Below are positions 34,140 to 42,799 of a stretch of DNA of 64,000 nt, in pieces (position 1 is the first letter of the stretch; the number at the start of each line of letters is the position of its first letter). The notes beneath the pieces are model-generated. The model saw nothing but the letters and a program-made list of their open reading frames with translations. It ran no database searches and was not told the DNA's origin. The stretch is taken from positions 5,146,001 to 5,210,000 of the forward strand of contig NZ_CP080521.1 of the NCBI RefSeq assembly GCF_019468565.1, read 5' to 3'. This stretch comes from Pseudonocardia sp. DSM 110487. Its GTDB lineage: Bacteria; Actinomycetota; Actinomycetes; Mycobacteriales; Pseudonocardiaceae. A program made the position numbers and the translations under genes.

Positions 34140-35549
34140 CTAGAGGTTGATCATGTGCCCGGTCAGGCCGTGGAACGCCTCCTGCAGGCCCTCGGACAGC
34201 GTGGGGTGGGCGTGCACGTTGCGGGCGAGCTCGTGGGCGGTGAGGTCCCACTTCTGGGCCAGGGTGAGCTCGGGCAGCAGCTCGGTGACCTCGGGACCGA
34301 TGAGGTGGCCGCCGAGCAGCTCACCGTACGTCTCGTCGGCCACCAGCTTGACGAACCCACCCGGCTCGCCGAGGCCCTGCGCCTTGCCGTTGGCGGTGAA
34401 GGGGAACTGGGCGACGGTGACCTTCCAGCCCTTCTCGTCGGCCAGCTCACGGGCCTGTGCCTCGGTGTAGCCGAAGCTCGCGACCTGGGGGTTGCAGAAG
34501 GTGGCCCGCGGCATCATCACGTACTCGAGGGGCATGGTCTCGGCACCGGCGATCGTCTCCGCCGCCACAACGCCCTGCGCCTCGCCGACGTGGGCGAGCA
34601 TCAGCTTGGCCGTGACGTCACCGATCGCGTAGATGTTCGGCACGTTGGTGCGCATGTGGTCGTCGATGGCGATCGCGCCGCGATCGGTGAGCTGCACGCC
34701 GGTGTTCTCGAGGCCGTAGCCCTTCACGCGGGGGGTGAACCCGATGGCCTGCAGCACCTTGTCGGCGTACAGCTCGCGGGTCTGCCCGTCCTTGCCGGTG
34801 ACGGTGACGGTGACCTGGTCGCCCGAGTCGTCGATCGACTCGACGCGCGTGGAGGTGAGCACCTGCACGCCCAGCTTGCGGTAGCGCTTGGCGAGCTCCT
34901 TGGACACGTCGATGTCCTCGAGCGGGAGCAGCCGGTCCAGGAACTCGACGATCGTGACCTCGACGCCGTAGTTGCGCAGGACGTAGGCGAACTCGACGCC
35001 GATCGCGCCCGCCCCGGCGATGATGATGCTGCGCGGGAGATCCCGCGTGAGGATCTGCTCCTCGTAGGTCACCACGCGCTCGGAGAGTGACGTGCCGGGC
35101 AGCAGCTTGGTCTCCGCCCCGGCGGCGATGATCGCGTTGTCGAACGTGATCCGCTCGCTGCTGCCGTCGCTGCGCTTCACCTCGATCGTGTTGGCGTCGA
35201 CGAACGAGCCCCACCCGTCCACCTCGGTGATCTTGTTCTTCTTCATGAGGTAGTGCACGCCCTTGACCCGGCCGTCGGCCACGGTGCGGCTGCGGTCGAA
35301 GGCGGCGCCGAAGTCGACCGAGATGTCGCCGGAGATGCCGAACGTCTTCGCCTCGGCCGTGACGATGTGGGCGAGCTCGGCGTTGCGCAGGAGCGCCTTC
35401 GACGGGATGCAGCCGACGTTCAGGCACACCCCGCCCCAGTACTTCTCCTCCACCACCGCGACGCTGCGGCCGAGCTGGGCCGCGCGGATCGCCGCCACAT
35501 ACCCACCCGGACCCGCTCCGAGGACCACGACATCGACGTGAGTTGCCAT
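34140..35549 (-). CDS. lpdA: Dihydrolipoyl dehydrogenase
   Basis: This 469-residue flavoprotein disulfide reductase is the E3 component of the pyruvate and 2-oxoglutarate dehydrogenase complexes. The FAD motif GAGPGGYVAA is at 11-20, and the redox disulfide is Cys42/Cys47 in GGVCLNVGCIPSK. An NAD-binding GAGAIGVEFA follows, then the C-terminal interface domain with HAHPTLSEG (the active His-Glu pair) and the end GHMINL. The ATG at 35549 matches the family start. No E1 or E2 gene is nearby. The gene stands alone between hairpin repeats and a divergent-end neighbour. Confidence 0.95.
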   Translation of the reverse strand: MATHVDVVVLGAGPGGYVAAIRAAQLGRSVAVVEEKYWGGVCLNVGCIPSKALLRNAELAHIVTAEAKTFGISGDISVDFGAAFDRSRTVADGRVKGVHYLMKKNKITEVDGWGSFVDANTIEVKRSDGSSERITFDNAIIAAGAETKLLPGTSLSERVVTYEEQILTRDLPRSIIIAGAGAIGVEFAYVLRNYGVEVTIVEFLDRLLPLEDIDVSKELAKRYRKLGVQVLTSTRVESIDDSGDQVTVTVTGKDGQTRELYADKVLQAIGFTPRVKGYGLENTGVQLTDRGAIAIDDHMRTNVPNIYAIGDVTAKLMLAHVGEAQGVVAAETIAGAETMPLEYVMMPRATFCNPQVASFGYTEAQARELADEKGWKVTVAQFPFTANGKAQGLGEPGGFVKLVADETYGELLGGHLIGPEVTELLPELTLAQKWDLTAHELARNVHAHPTLSEGLQEAFHGLTGHMINL

Positions 35550-35584
35550 GGGAACGACTCTAGGAGTCCGAAGTTCCCGTGCGC

Positions 35585-36772
35585 TTACCGGACGGCCACC
35601 GCGACGAACTGGGTGACCTGTGTCTCGGAGAAGTTGTCGTCGCTGACCAGCACCAGCGTTCGGGAGCCGTCGGGGCGGTCGGGGCCCCACGCCATTCCCT
35701 CGATGTTGTCGACCGACGCGAGCGGGAGATCCGCCAGGTCGAGGAGCAGCCGCTTGGTGACGGGGGTGGCGCCGCTGACCTGCTGCCCGCCCGCGATGTC
35801 GGTGGCACCTGCCGTGTCCACCTCGTAGAGACGGATCTTGTTCCCGACGCCCGTCACGAACGACCGTTCGACGACCAGGTAGTGGGCTGGGTCGGCGTCG
35901 TCGACGGCGAGCACGGCGGTCACGCCGCTGTTCGCGAACCCGTCCGCGGGCACCGGGTCGGCGAAGATCGGCTCCTGCGGGTAGACGAACTCGGAGACGA
36001 TCTCACCGGCCCTGGTCTGCAGCACGATCCGGGACAGGGCGCCGACCGTGCGGGTCGGCAGCGGGCCGTCTTGCAGCAGCGGACCTTCCAGCGCGGTGAC
36101 GACGAGGTTGCCGCGGTCGGCGAGGGTCAGGCCTTCCGGACCCTGGTTCTGCCGGATGCCGCGATCGCCCGCATCCGCCCGTTGCTCCGGCGGCACCGCC
36201 AGCTCGGCGCCGACGCGTCCGTCGCGCTGTGCGAATCGGACGCCGGGGTCGATCAGCGTGGGTGCCGTGCCGTCGCCCGGCACGAGGCGCTCGCCCTCCT
36301 GGCTCCAGATGAGCTGGTGGGTGGCCGGGTCGACGCGGATGTCCTCCGGGTCGACGGTGGTGCCGTCGCCGCCTTCCAGCGGCGGGTACGGAGTGCCGTC
36401 GGGGCGCAGGAACGGGGTGGTGCCGGTGAGTTCGACGGCCGAGAGCGCCGCGTCCGGGCCGTCGAACCGCAGGTTCGCCGTGTAGAACCGGGCAGGCTGC
36501 AGCGACGAGCGGTCGTCGCTGACGATGACCCAGCTCTCGCTCTCCGGATCGCGGTCCAGACCCGAGAACCCACCGACGGTGGTGCCGCCGTACTGCGTGC
36601 CGGGCGGTATGCGGTGTTCACCGAGGAAGGCGCCGACCTCGAGCGTCGTCGAGGCCGGTGGCGCCTCGGGCGGGGATGCGGTGGGCCCGCACGCGGCAAC
36701 CGTCAGGACGAGAGCCGGCGTTGCCATGGCGGCGAGCAGGCGGGGGACGGCCGGGCGGCGACGAAACGACAT
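35585..36772 (-). CDS. Esterase-like phytase-fold lipoprotein
   Basis: This 395-residue exported protein begins with a lipoprotein signal (PRLLAAMATPALVLTVAAC, lipobox Cys at about 28). The mature part resembles the Phytase-like (esterase-like activity) beta-propeller family: VGGFSGLDRDPESESWVIVSDDR, DPEDIRVDPATHQLIWSQEGER, NQGPEGLTLADRGNLVVTALEG and NIEGMAWGPDRPDGSRTLVLVSDDNFS. Acidic residues in these repeated blade motifs probably bind Ca2+. Substrate unknown. ATG 36772 is used; ATG 36781 adds three residues. The gene lies 36 bases upstream of lpdA in the genome and on the same strand. Confidence 0.8.
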   Translation of the reverse strand: MSFRRRPAVPRLLAAMATPALVLTVAACGPTASPPEAPPASTTLEVGAFLGEHRIPPGTQYGGTTVGGFSGLDRDPESESWVIVSDDRSSLQPARFYTANLRFDGPDAALSAVELTGTTPFLRPDGTPYPPLEGGDGTTVDPEDIRVDPATHQLIWSQEGERLVPGDGTAPTLIDPGVRFAQRDGRVGAELAVPPEQRADAGDRGIRQNQGPEGLTLADRGNLVVTALEGPLLQDGPLPTRTVGALSRIVLQTRAGEIVSEFVYPQEPIFADPVPADGFANSGVTAVLAVDDADPAHYLVVERSFVTGVGNKIRLYEVDTAGATDIAGGQQVSGATPVTKRLLLDLADLPLASVDNIEGMAWGPDRPDGSRTLVLVSDDNFSETQVTQFVAVAVR

Positions 36773-36854
36773 GGGCCGCATCCCACCCGGACGGGACGAC
36801 CGAAAGGTGACACCGAGGTGACCGGACGGCGACCCGCACACAGCGACGGGGCCG

Positions 36855-37367
36855 CTATTCGCCCGTCGCCGCCTCGGAGCCGGAATCGTCTGCCGCCGGC
36901 CACACCGGTTCGTTCGACAGGTGCGCGACGAGGGTGTCACTGACGTCACGCAGGGCCGCCACCTGCTCAGGGGAGAGCGCGTCGAACAGGCCCCGCCGCA
37001 CGGCCTCGACGTGCCCGGGAGCGGCCGCCTCAAGGCCTGCCATGCCCGATTCGGTGAGCTCGGCGAGCTGGCCGCGCTTGTCGTGCTCGCACGGCCGCCG
37101 CCGTACCCAGCCGGACTCCTCCAGCCGGGCCACCGCGTGCGAGATGCGGCTGCGGGAGGACAGCGAGGTACTGGCGAGCTCGCTCATCCGCAGCGTGCGC
37201 TCTGGCGCCTCGGACAGCCGCACGAGGATCTCGTAGTAGGTGTGCGGAATGCTGGAGTCCTGCTGCAGCTGCCGCTCGATGCCGTCGAAGAGCAGCCGCT
37301 GGGCGGTCAGGAAGCTGCGCCACGTGTGCTGCTCGTGCTCGTCGAGCCATCGCGTGTCGGACACCAC
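36855..37367 (-). CDS. MarR family transcriptional regulator
   Basis: This 170-residue winged-helix repressor has the MarR core: TYYEILVRLSEAPERTLRMSELA, SRSRISHAVARLEESGWVRR and the wing PCEHDKRGQLAELT. It is divergent from the yceI gene with 84 bases between starts, and that gap contains a large inverted repeat likely to be its operator. Two adjacent GTG codons (37367, 37364) follow GGAGG closely. The regulator probably represses yceI and itself in response to a small aromatic or oxidative signal (inference). Confidence 0.88.
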   Translation of the reverse strand: MVSDTRWLDEHEQHTWRSFLTAQRLLFDGIERQLQQDSSIPHTYYEILVRLSEAPERTLRMSELASTSLSSRSRISHAVARLEESGWVRRRPCEHDKRGQLAELTESGMAGLEAAAPGHVEAVRRGLFDALSPEQVAALRDVSDTLVAHLSNEPVWPAADDSGSEAATGE

Positions 37368-37377
37368 ACCTCCGGAA

Positions 37378-37436
37378 TAGTTGAACGCTCATGCGCCTTA
37401 CGCTAGTGTCCCTCTCAACAAGTGAGAGTTCAACTA
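37378..37436. promoter_or_regulatory. Divergent promoter/operator region of marR and yceI
   Basis: A long inverted repeat has arms 37378-37391 and 37423-37436 that pair at 13 of 14 positions (TAGTTGAACGCTCA against TGAGAGTTCAACTA). Inside it a shorter palindrome, CTCTCA-n5-TGAGAG, occupies 37412-37428. A possible yceI promoter is TTGAAC at 37381-37386 with TAGTGT at 37404-37409 (17-base spacer), lying within the repeat, so a bound MarR protein would block it. The region is distinctly AT-richer than its surroundings. Confidence 0.65.
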
Positions 37437-37451
37437 ACCCTGGGAGCTCCG

Positions 37452-38015
37452 ATGACCAGCGCAACCACCACCTCGATCCCGGGCTACCTCGCGGGAACCT
37501 GGGACATCGACACGAGCCACTCCGATGTCTCCTTCACGGTCCGCCACATGATGGTGAGCAAGGTACGCGGCCGTTTCGGCGCGTTCTCCGGCGAGATCGT
37601 CACCGGCGAGAACCTGGCCGACTCCTCCGTCGTCGCGACGATCGACGCCACCTCGATCGACACGAACAACGAGCAGCGCGACGGGCACATCCGCTCGGCC
37701 GACTTCTTCGACGTCGAGAACCACCCGGAGTGGACCTTCCGCTCCACGGGCGTGCGCGCCAGCGGCGATGACCTCGTGGTCGACGGCGAGCTGACGATCA
37801 AGGGCGTGACCAAGCCGGTGTCCCTGGCACTCGAGGTCAACGGCTTCGGTCCGGACGCATGGGGCGGCACCCGCGCCGGGTTCTCCGCCTCCACCACGAT
37901 CGACCGCAACGACTTCGGCGTCGACATCAAGATGCCGCTCGACGGCGGCGGCGTGGTCCTGAGCGACAAGGTGCAGATCCACCTCGAGATCGAGGGCGTG
38001 CTCCGCCAGGCGTGA
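37452..38015 (+). CDS. YceI family protein
   Basis: This 187-residue lipocalin-like protein has the YceI pattern: TWDIDTSHSDVSFTVRHMMVSKVRGRFGAFSGEI, the repeated SIDTNNEQRDGHIRSADFFDVENHPEWTF, and VTKPVSLALEVNG. YceI proteins bind polyisoprenoids or other lipids; the function in actinobacteria is unclear. There is no signal peptide, so it is predicted cytoplasmic. ATG 37452 is preferred over 37422, because GGGAG lies 5 bases upstream and the upstream ten residues overlap the operator. It is divergent from the MarR gene and ends at a strong terminator. Confidence 0.88.
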   Translation: MTSATTTSIPGYLAGTWDIDTSHSDVSFTVRHMMVSKVRGRFGAFSGEIVTGENLADSSVVATIDATSIDTNNEQRDGHIRSADFFDVENHPEWTFRSTGVRASGDDLVVDGELTIKGVTKPVSLALEVNGFGPDAWGGTRAGFSASTTIDRNDFGVDIKMPLDGGGVVLSDKVQIHLEIEGVLRQA

Positions 38016-38030
38016 GCCACCCGTGAACTA

Positions 38031-38063
38031 CGGCCCGGCCCATTCCCGTGGGGCCGGGCCGTT
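38031..38063. terminator. Bidirectional terminator hairpin between yceI and lysR
   Basis: The perfect 12-base arms ACGGCCCGGCCC (38031-38042) and GGGCCGGGCCGT (38052-38063) enclose a 9-base loop. The hairpin lies between the convergent stops of yceI and the LysR gene. It has no long T run, as is usual for high-GC actinobacterial terminators. Confidence 0.75.
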
Positions 38064-38069
38064 CCGCAT

Positions 38070-39017
38070 TCAGGTCGCGTCCAGCCAGCGCGCCTGCTCC
38101 GGCAACTCGGGCCGCGTCAGCGCGGGATCGGTGAGCGCCGCGACGAACGCCGTCGCGATGGGCGAGAGCGGGCGCGCGGCGGCCCGCACGACCGCCATCG
38201 TCCGGTGGGCGGCCGGCTCGTCCAGCACGACGTGGCGCACCCCGGCGAACCTCATCAGCGGGAGGACGAGGCCGGGCACCACCGAGACGCCGAGGTCGGC
38301 CGCCACCAGGCCCGCGACCGCGGCGATGTTGCGGGCCGCCACCACCTGCCGCGGCGTGACGCCCGCCGCGGCGAGGGAGGCATCGACGTGCTGGCGGATG
38401 CTCGTGGTGCGGTCGAAGGCGATGAACGCCTCCCCGGCGAGCTCGCTCCACGAGAGCACGTCCCGGCCGGCGAACCGATGCGCGGGTGGCACCACGCAGC
38501 AGAACCGGTCGGTGGCCACCGGCGTGACCGTGAGGCCGTCCAGGGGGTCGGGCGTCTGCGACACCACCGTGACCGCCAGGTCGACGAGGCCGCCGCGGAC
38601 CCGTTCGAGGACCTCGTCCGACAGCGCGTCCTCGATCGAGAGCTCCACCTGCGGGTGCTCGGCCCGGAACGCCGAGACCACCCCGGGCAGCAGGATCGCG
38701 GCGAGCGAGGGCAGCGTCGCGATGCGCACCCGCCCCGTTCGCCCCGCGAGGTAGCCCTCGACGTGGCGCATCTCGGCGTCCACCGCATCGACCGCGCGCC
38801 GGGCCGCGGCCACGATCTCCCGACCGGCCGGGGTCGGCTCCAACCGCCGGGTGGTCCGTTCGAAGAGCGGCGCGCCCAGCCGCCGCTCCACCTCGGCCAC
38901 CGTCCGGCTGAGCGAGGACTGCGCCACCAGTAGCTGCTCGGCCGCCGCCGTGAAGCTGCCGGCCTCGTGCACCGCGACCACCACGCGCAACTGCTGGAGC
39001 GTCAGATTCGTGCTCAC
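38070..39017 (-). CDS. LysR family transcriptional regulator
   Basis: This 315-residue LysR protein has a helix-turn-helix at about residues 5-62 (LTLQQLRVVVAVHEAGSFTAAAEQL, then APLFERTTRRLEPT) and a type-2 periplasmic-binding effector domain. The GTG at 39017 starts at the conserved region, with a possible CATAAC -10 about 7 bases upstream, suggesting a leaderless transcript. It is divergent from the CitMHS transporter gene (98-base gap) and very likely regulates the transporter-AtuA operon. Confidence 0.9.
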   Translation of the reverse strand: MSTNLTLQQLRVVVAVHEAGSFTAAAEQLLVAQSSLSRTVAEVERRLGAPLFERTTRRLEPTPAGREIVAAARRAVDAVDAEMRHVEGYLAGRTGRVRIATLPSLAAILLPGVVSAFRAEHPQVELSIEDALSDEVLERVRGGLVDLAVTVVSQTPDPLDGLTVTPVATDRFCCVVPPAHRFAGRDVLSWSELAGEAFIAFDRTTSIRQHVDASLAAAGVTPRQVVAARNIAAVAGLVAADLGVSVVPGLVLPLMRFAGVRHVVLDEPAAHRTMAVVRAAARPLSPIATAFVAALTDPALTRPELPEQARWLDAT

Positions 39018-39115
39018 AGTTATGACTTTAGGGCATGAATCTATCGGAAATTGGTGTTTGACCTGCATTGCTCCTGTCGCGGAGGGTGACCGGAACTCGA
39101 CGCCGGAGGTCAACG
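39018..39115. promoter_or_regulatory. Divergent lysR/citMHS regulatory region
   Basis: This 98-base gap is AT-rich relative to the rest of the window, especially 39018-39060. It contains a TTGACC hexamer at 39058-39063 and a reverse-strand CATAAC near 39022-39027. No single T-n11-A LysR box could be fixed with confidence. Confidence 0.4.
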
Positions 39116-40420
39116 ATGCTCGCCGCGACCGGTTTCCTGACGATCGCCGCCTTCCTGGTGGCCGTGCTGTCCCAACGTGTGTCGGTGTTCGTCGCGCTCA
39201 CCGTGCTGCCGATCCTCGCGGCCATCGTGGTCGGCGCGGGAGGCCGGCTCGGTGAGCTGATCCTCGGCGGGTTCGAGACCGTGGCCCCGGTCGCGATCAT
39301 GATCACGTTCGCGGTGCTCTACTTCTGCCTGATGGTCGACGCCGGGCTCTTCGACCCGGCGGTGCGCCGCGTGGTGCGCTGGGCGGGCGGCGACCCACTG
39401 AAGATCACCGTGGGGACGGCGGTGCTCACGCTCCTCGTCGCGCTCGACGGGGACGGCGCGTCCACCTTCCTGATCATGGTGTCCGCCATGCTGCCGATCT
39501 ACCGACGGCTCGGCATGCGCCCGCTCGTGCTCACCGCGGTGATCTGCCTCGCCGCCGGCGTGATGAACATGATCCCGTGGGGCGGGCCAACCGCACGCGC
39601 GATGGCCGCCCTCGACCTGACCAGCGGCGACGTCTTCGTGCCGGTGCTGCCCGCGATGGGCGCCGGCATCGTGTGGGTGCTGGTGGCGGCCGTGCTGATC
39701 GGGCGCGCCGAACGCAAGCGGATCGGGACGGTCACCGAGCCCGGCGCCGCCGTACCCGCCGATGCGCCGGGCGCGGCTCACGCGCCCGCGGAGGCGCCGG
39801 TCGACCGCATCCGGTTCTGGCTCAACGTCGCGCTCACCCTCGCGCTCGTGGTGGTCCTGCTGGCCCAGCTGGCCGAGCTGCCCGTCGTGTTCGTCGTCGC
39901 GTTCGTGCTGGCGCTGCTGGTGAACCGGCCCGGCTGGGAGGCCCAGAAGGACCTGTTCACCCGGCACGGCCACAGCGTGGTGCTCGTCACCACGATGATC
40001 TTCGCCGCCGGGGTGTTCACCGGCGTGCTCGGCGGCACCGGGATGATCGAGGCGATGGCCAGGGCGGTCGTCGGTCTCGTGCCCGAGGGCGCAGGCGGCG
40101 CACTCCCGACGCTCGTGGCCGTGACCAGCATGCCGCTGAGCCTCGTGTTCACGCCGGACGCGTACTACTTCGGCGTGCTCCCGGTGCTCGCCGAGACCTC
40201 GGCCGCGCTCGGCGGCGACCCGGCCGAGGTCGCTCGAGCCGCGATCCTGGGCCAGATGACCACGGGCTTCCCGCTCAGCCCGCTCACCGCATCGACGTTC
40301 ATCCTGGTCGGGATGGCCGGGGTGCAGCTGGGCGCCCACCAGCGGTTCGTGTTCGGCTGGGCGTTCGGCACCACGCTCGTCATGACGGCGGTCGCGCTCG
40401 CCACCGGGGCGATCGTATGA
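39116..40420 (+). CDS. CitMHS family transporter (citrate/carboxylate type)
   Basis: This 434-residue membrane protein has 11-12 hydrophobic helices in the two-repeat layout of the CitMHS/IT superfamily. Re-entrant-loop-like motifs are LLVALDGDGASTFLIMVSAMLP in the first half and MPLSLVFTPDAYYFGVLPVL in the second. The family transports divalent metal-citrate or other carboxylates with protons. The ATG at 39116 follows GGAGG with 6-base spacing; the open frame from 39068 is rejected. It is translationally linked to the AtuA gene (ATGA overlap). The substrate of the operon is presumably the transported acid. Confidence 0.88.
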   Translation: MLAATGFLTIAAFLVAVLSQRVSVFVALTVLPILAAIVVGAGGRLGELILGGFETVAPVAIMITFAVLYFCLMVDAGLFDPAVRRVVRWAGGDPLKITVGTAVLTLLVALDGDGASTFLIMVSAMLPIYRRLGMRPLVLTAVICLAAGVMNMIPWGGPTARAMAALDLTSGDVFVPVLPAMGAGIVWVLVAAVLIGRAERKRIGTVTEPGAAVPADAPGAAHAPAEAPVDRIRFWLNVALTLALVVVLLAQLAELPVVFVVAFVLALLVNRPGWEAQKDLFTRHGHSVVLVTTMIFAAGVFTGVLGGTGMIEAMARAVVGLVPEGAGGALPTLVAVTSMPLSLVFTPDAYYFGVLPVLAETSAALGGDPAEVARAAILGQMTTGFPLSPLTASTFILVGMAGVQLGAHQRFVFGWAFGTTLVMTAVALATGAIV

Positions 40421-41739
40421 GGACCGTCCGGATCGGAGCAGGCGCCGGGTTCGCGGGCGACCGGCTCGAACCCGCCGTCGAGCTGGCCGAGCGGGCCGGG
40501 CTCGCCGACATCGTGCTGGAGTGCCTCGCCGAGCGCACGATCGCGCTCGGGCAGCAACGTCGCCTCGCCGACCCCGCCGCGGGCTACGACCCGCGGCTCG
40601 TCGCCCGGTTCGAACGGCTGCTGCCGGTGGCTCTCGCGCGCGGCGTGCGGGTGATCACGAACATGGGTGCGGCCAACCCGCTGCGCGCAGGCGAGGTCAC
40701 CAGGGACCTGCTGGCCCGGCTGGGCTCGACCGCGCGCATCGCCGTCGTGACCGGCGACGACGTCCTCGACCGGCTCGATCTCGACACCCCCGCACTCGAG
40801 GACGGGCGGCCGCTGGTCGCCCACGGCGAGGTGGTCGCCGCGAACGCGTACCTGGGGGCCGACGCCGTGCTGCCCGCGCTCGAGGCGGGGGCCCACGTCG
40901 TCGTCACGGGGCGGGTGGCCGACCCCTCGCTGTTCCTCGCGCCCCTCGCCCACCGCCTCGACCGCGACCTCGCCGACCCGGGCTTCGCGGCGGCCGGCAC
41001 GCTCGTCGGGCACCTGCTCGAATGCGCGGGCCAGCTCACCGGCGGATACTTCGCCGACCCTGGCGTCAAGGACGTGCCGGGCCTCGCCGACCTCGGCTTC
41101 CCGTACGCGGACGTCGCGGCGGACGGCACCGCCGAGTACGCCAAGCTGCCCGGCACCGGCGGTGTGCTCGACCGGGCCACGGTGCGGGAGCAGCTGCTCT
41201 ACGAGATCACCGATCCCACCGGCTACCGCACCCCCGACGTCGTACTCGACCTGCGCGGCGTGACCGCCGTGCAGGTGGGGCCGGATCGGGTGCGGGTGGC
41301 GGGCGCGCTGGGGCGGCCGCGCCCGGACCAGCTCAAGGTGAGCGTGGGCTACCGGGCGGGGCACAAGGTCGAGGCCGAGATCTCCTACTCCGGCCCGCGG
41401 GCCGACCGGCGCGCCGCGCTCGCCGCCGACGTCCTCGCCGCACGGCTCACAGGCCTGCCGGTGCGCCCGCGGATCGACGTGCTCGGCGTCGCACCCCCGG
41501 ACGGCGACGAGCACGCGGAGTGCCGGGTGCGGGTGGCGGCGCTGGCAACCGAGAGGTCCGTGCTCGACGTCATCGGGCACGAGGTCGAGGCCCTCTACAC
41601 CAACGGACCGTCGGGAGGCGGTGGCGTGCGCGTGTTCACCGGGGAGGTCATCGGGGTGGTGTCCACGCTCGTCCCGCGGGCGGCGGTCGCGCCGACCGTC
41701 ACGATCGTGGAGGCCTCGGATGCCCGTCCGGCTGCATGA
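40417..41739 (+). CDS. AtuA-like (acyclic terpene utilization, DUF1446) protein
   Basis: This 440-residue protein matches the AtuA/DUF1446 family: GAGAGFAGDRLEPAVELAERAGLADIVLECLAERT near the N terminus, VRVITNMGAANP, VVTGRVADPSLFLAPL, HLLECAGQLTGGYFADPGVKDVP, GFPYADVAADGTAEYAKLPGTGG, and GPSGGGGVR near the C terminus. AtuA is required for growth on citronellol in Pseudomonas, but its biochemical role is not established. Here it follows a CitMHS transporter with a 4-base overlap and precedes the separate small domain gene. In many organisms the small C-terminal domain is fused; here the two are split and overlap by 20 bases. Confidence 0.88.
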   Translation: MRTVRIGAGAGFAGDRLEPAVELAERAGLADIVLECLAERTIALGQQRRLADPAAGYDPRLVARFERLLPVALARGVRVITNMGAANPLRAGEVTRDLLARLGSTARIAVVTGDDVLDRLDLDTPALEDGRPLVAHGEVVAANAYLGADAVLPALEAGAHVVVTGRVADPSLFLAPLAHRLDRDLADPGFAAAGTLVGHLLECAGQLTGGYFADPGVKDVPGLADLGFPYADVAADGTAEYAKLPGTGGVLDRATVREQLLYEITDPTGYRTPDVVLDLRGVTAVQVGPDRVRVAGALGRPRPDQLKVSVGYRAGHKVEAEISYSGPRADRRAALAADVLAARLTGLPVRPRIDVLGVAPPDGDEHAECRVRVAALATERSVLDVIGHEVEALYTNGPSGGGGVRVFTGEVIGVVSTLVPRAAVAPTVTIVEASDARPAA

Positions 41740-42034
41740 GCTCGCCCACTGCCGGGCGGGCGACAAGGGCAACGTCGCCACCCTCTCGGTGATCCCCTAC
41801 TCCGACGGGGACTACCCGCTACTCGTCCGCGAGCTCACCGCGGAGCGGGTGCGCGCTCACCTCGCCGGCCACGTGGGCGGGCAGGTGCGCCGTTACGAGC
41901 TCCCGCTGCTGCAGGCACTGCAGTTCGTCTGCACCGAGGTCCACGACGGCGGCGTGACGACGTCGCTGGCCCTCGACACGCACGGGAAGTCGCTGAGCTC
42001 GCGGCTGCTCGCGCTGGAGCTGCCGGAGGGGTGA
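41720..42034 (+). CDS. AtuA-associated small domain protein
   Basis: This 104-residue protein (VRLHELAHCRAGDKGNVATLSVIPY, YELPLLQALQFVCTEVHDGGV) corresponds to the C-terminal ferredoxin-fold-like domain often fused to AtuA proteins. GGAGG lies 6 bases before the ATG at 41720, inside the end of the preceding gene, so the two are translated as a coupled pair and probably form a complex. A Cys in ELAHCRAGDKGN is a candidate functional residue. The reaction is unknown. Confidence 0.85.
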   Translation: MPVRLHELAHCRAGDKGNVATLSVIPYSDGDYPLLVRELTAERVRAHLAGHVGGQVRRYELPLLQALQFVCTEVHDGGVTTSLALDTHGKSLSSRLLALELPEG

Positions 42035-42049
42035 GAGCGTGCCCAGCCG

Positions 42050-42799
42050 ATGTCGGGGGGTGGAGCTACCGTTGATGACGTGGGCTACCGGGAGATCCCG
42101 CCACCCCGTCAGCTGCGGGGTGAGATCGAGTGCGCGTGGACGGCCGGGGTCGCCGCCGGTTCCCCCGCTGAGTCCGTGCACGTGCTGCCGGACGGGTGCA
42201 TGGACCTGGTCTGGACGGGGCAGGAGCTCCTCGTCGCCGGGCCCGACACCGGGCCGCAACCGGCTCGCCGGCAGCCCGGCGTCCTGAGTGCCGGCCTGCG
42301 CTTCGCCCCCGGCCGGCTCCCGGCACTGCTCGGGATCCCGGCGGCTGAGGTACGCGACCAGCGGGTGCCGCTTGCCGACCTGCAGCCCGCCCTCGCGCGG
42401 CGAGCGCTCGCCCGCCTCGAACAGGGCGAGCGTCCCCTTCCGGTACTCCTCGGCCTCACGCTCGCGCTGCCGGGCGACCCGGCCGAGCTCGCTGTCCGCA
42501 CGGTCGCGGCGCAGCTGGCCGACGGCGCATCCGCCAGGGCCACGGCCGACCGGCTCGGCTGGACCGAGCGCTCCCTGCACCGCCGCTGCCTCACCGCCTT
42601 CGGGTACGGGCCCGCGGTGCTGCGCCGAGTGCTGCGTTTTCGGCGGGCCGCACTCCTGCTCTACGACGGCGTCCCGATCGCGGAGGCCGCCGCCGTCGCC
42701 GGCTACGCCGACCAGCCGCACCTGTCCCGGGAGATGCGGGCGCTGGCCGGCGTCGCCCCGAGCCAGATCTACGGCGGTCAGCGATCCAACGGCGCGTAG
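42050..42799 (+). CDS. AraC family transcriptional regulator (DUF6597-type N terminus)
   Basis: This 249-residue regulator has a DUF6597-like sensor half (PPRQLRGEIECAWTAG, HVLPDGCMDLVWTGQELLVAGPDT) and a C-terminal AraC double helix-turn-helix (SARATADRLGWTERSLHRRCLTAFGYGP, then PIAEAAAVAGYADQPHLSREMRALAGVAPSQI). The ATG at 42050 begins the frame; no good ribosome binding site is evident. It starts 15 bases after the AtuA small-domain gene, but it may be independent. It converges with the VOC gene (22-base overlap). Confidence 0.85.
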   Translation: MSGGGATVDDVGYREIPPPRQLRGEIECAWTAGVAAGSPAESVHVLPDGCMDLVWTGQELLVAGPDTGPQPARRQPGVLSAGLRFAPGRLPALLGIPAAEVRDQRVPLADLQPALARRALARLEQGERPLPVLLGLTLALPGDPAELAVRTVAAQLADGASARATADRLGWTERSLHRRCLTAFGYGPAVLRRVLRFRRAALLLYDGVPIAEAAAVAGYADQPHLSREMRALAGVAPSQIYGGQRSNGA

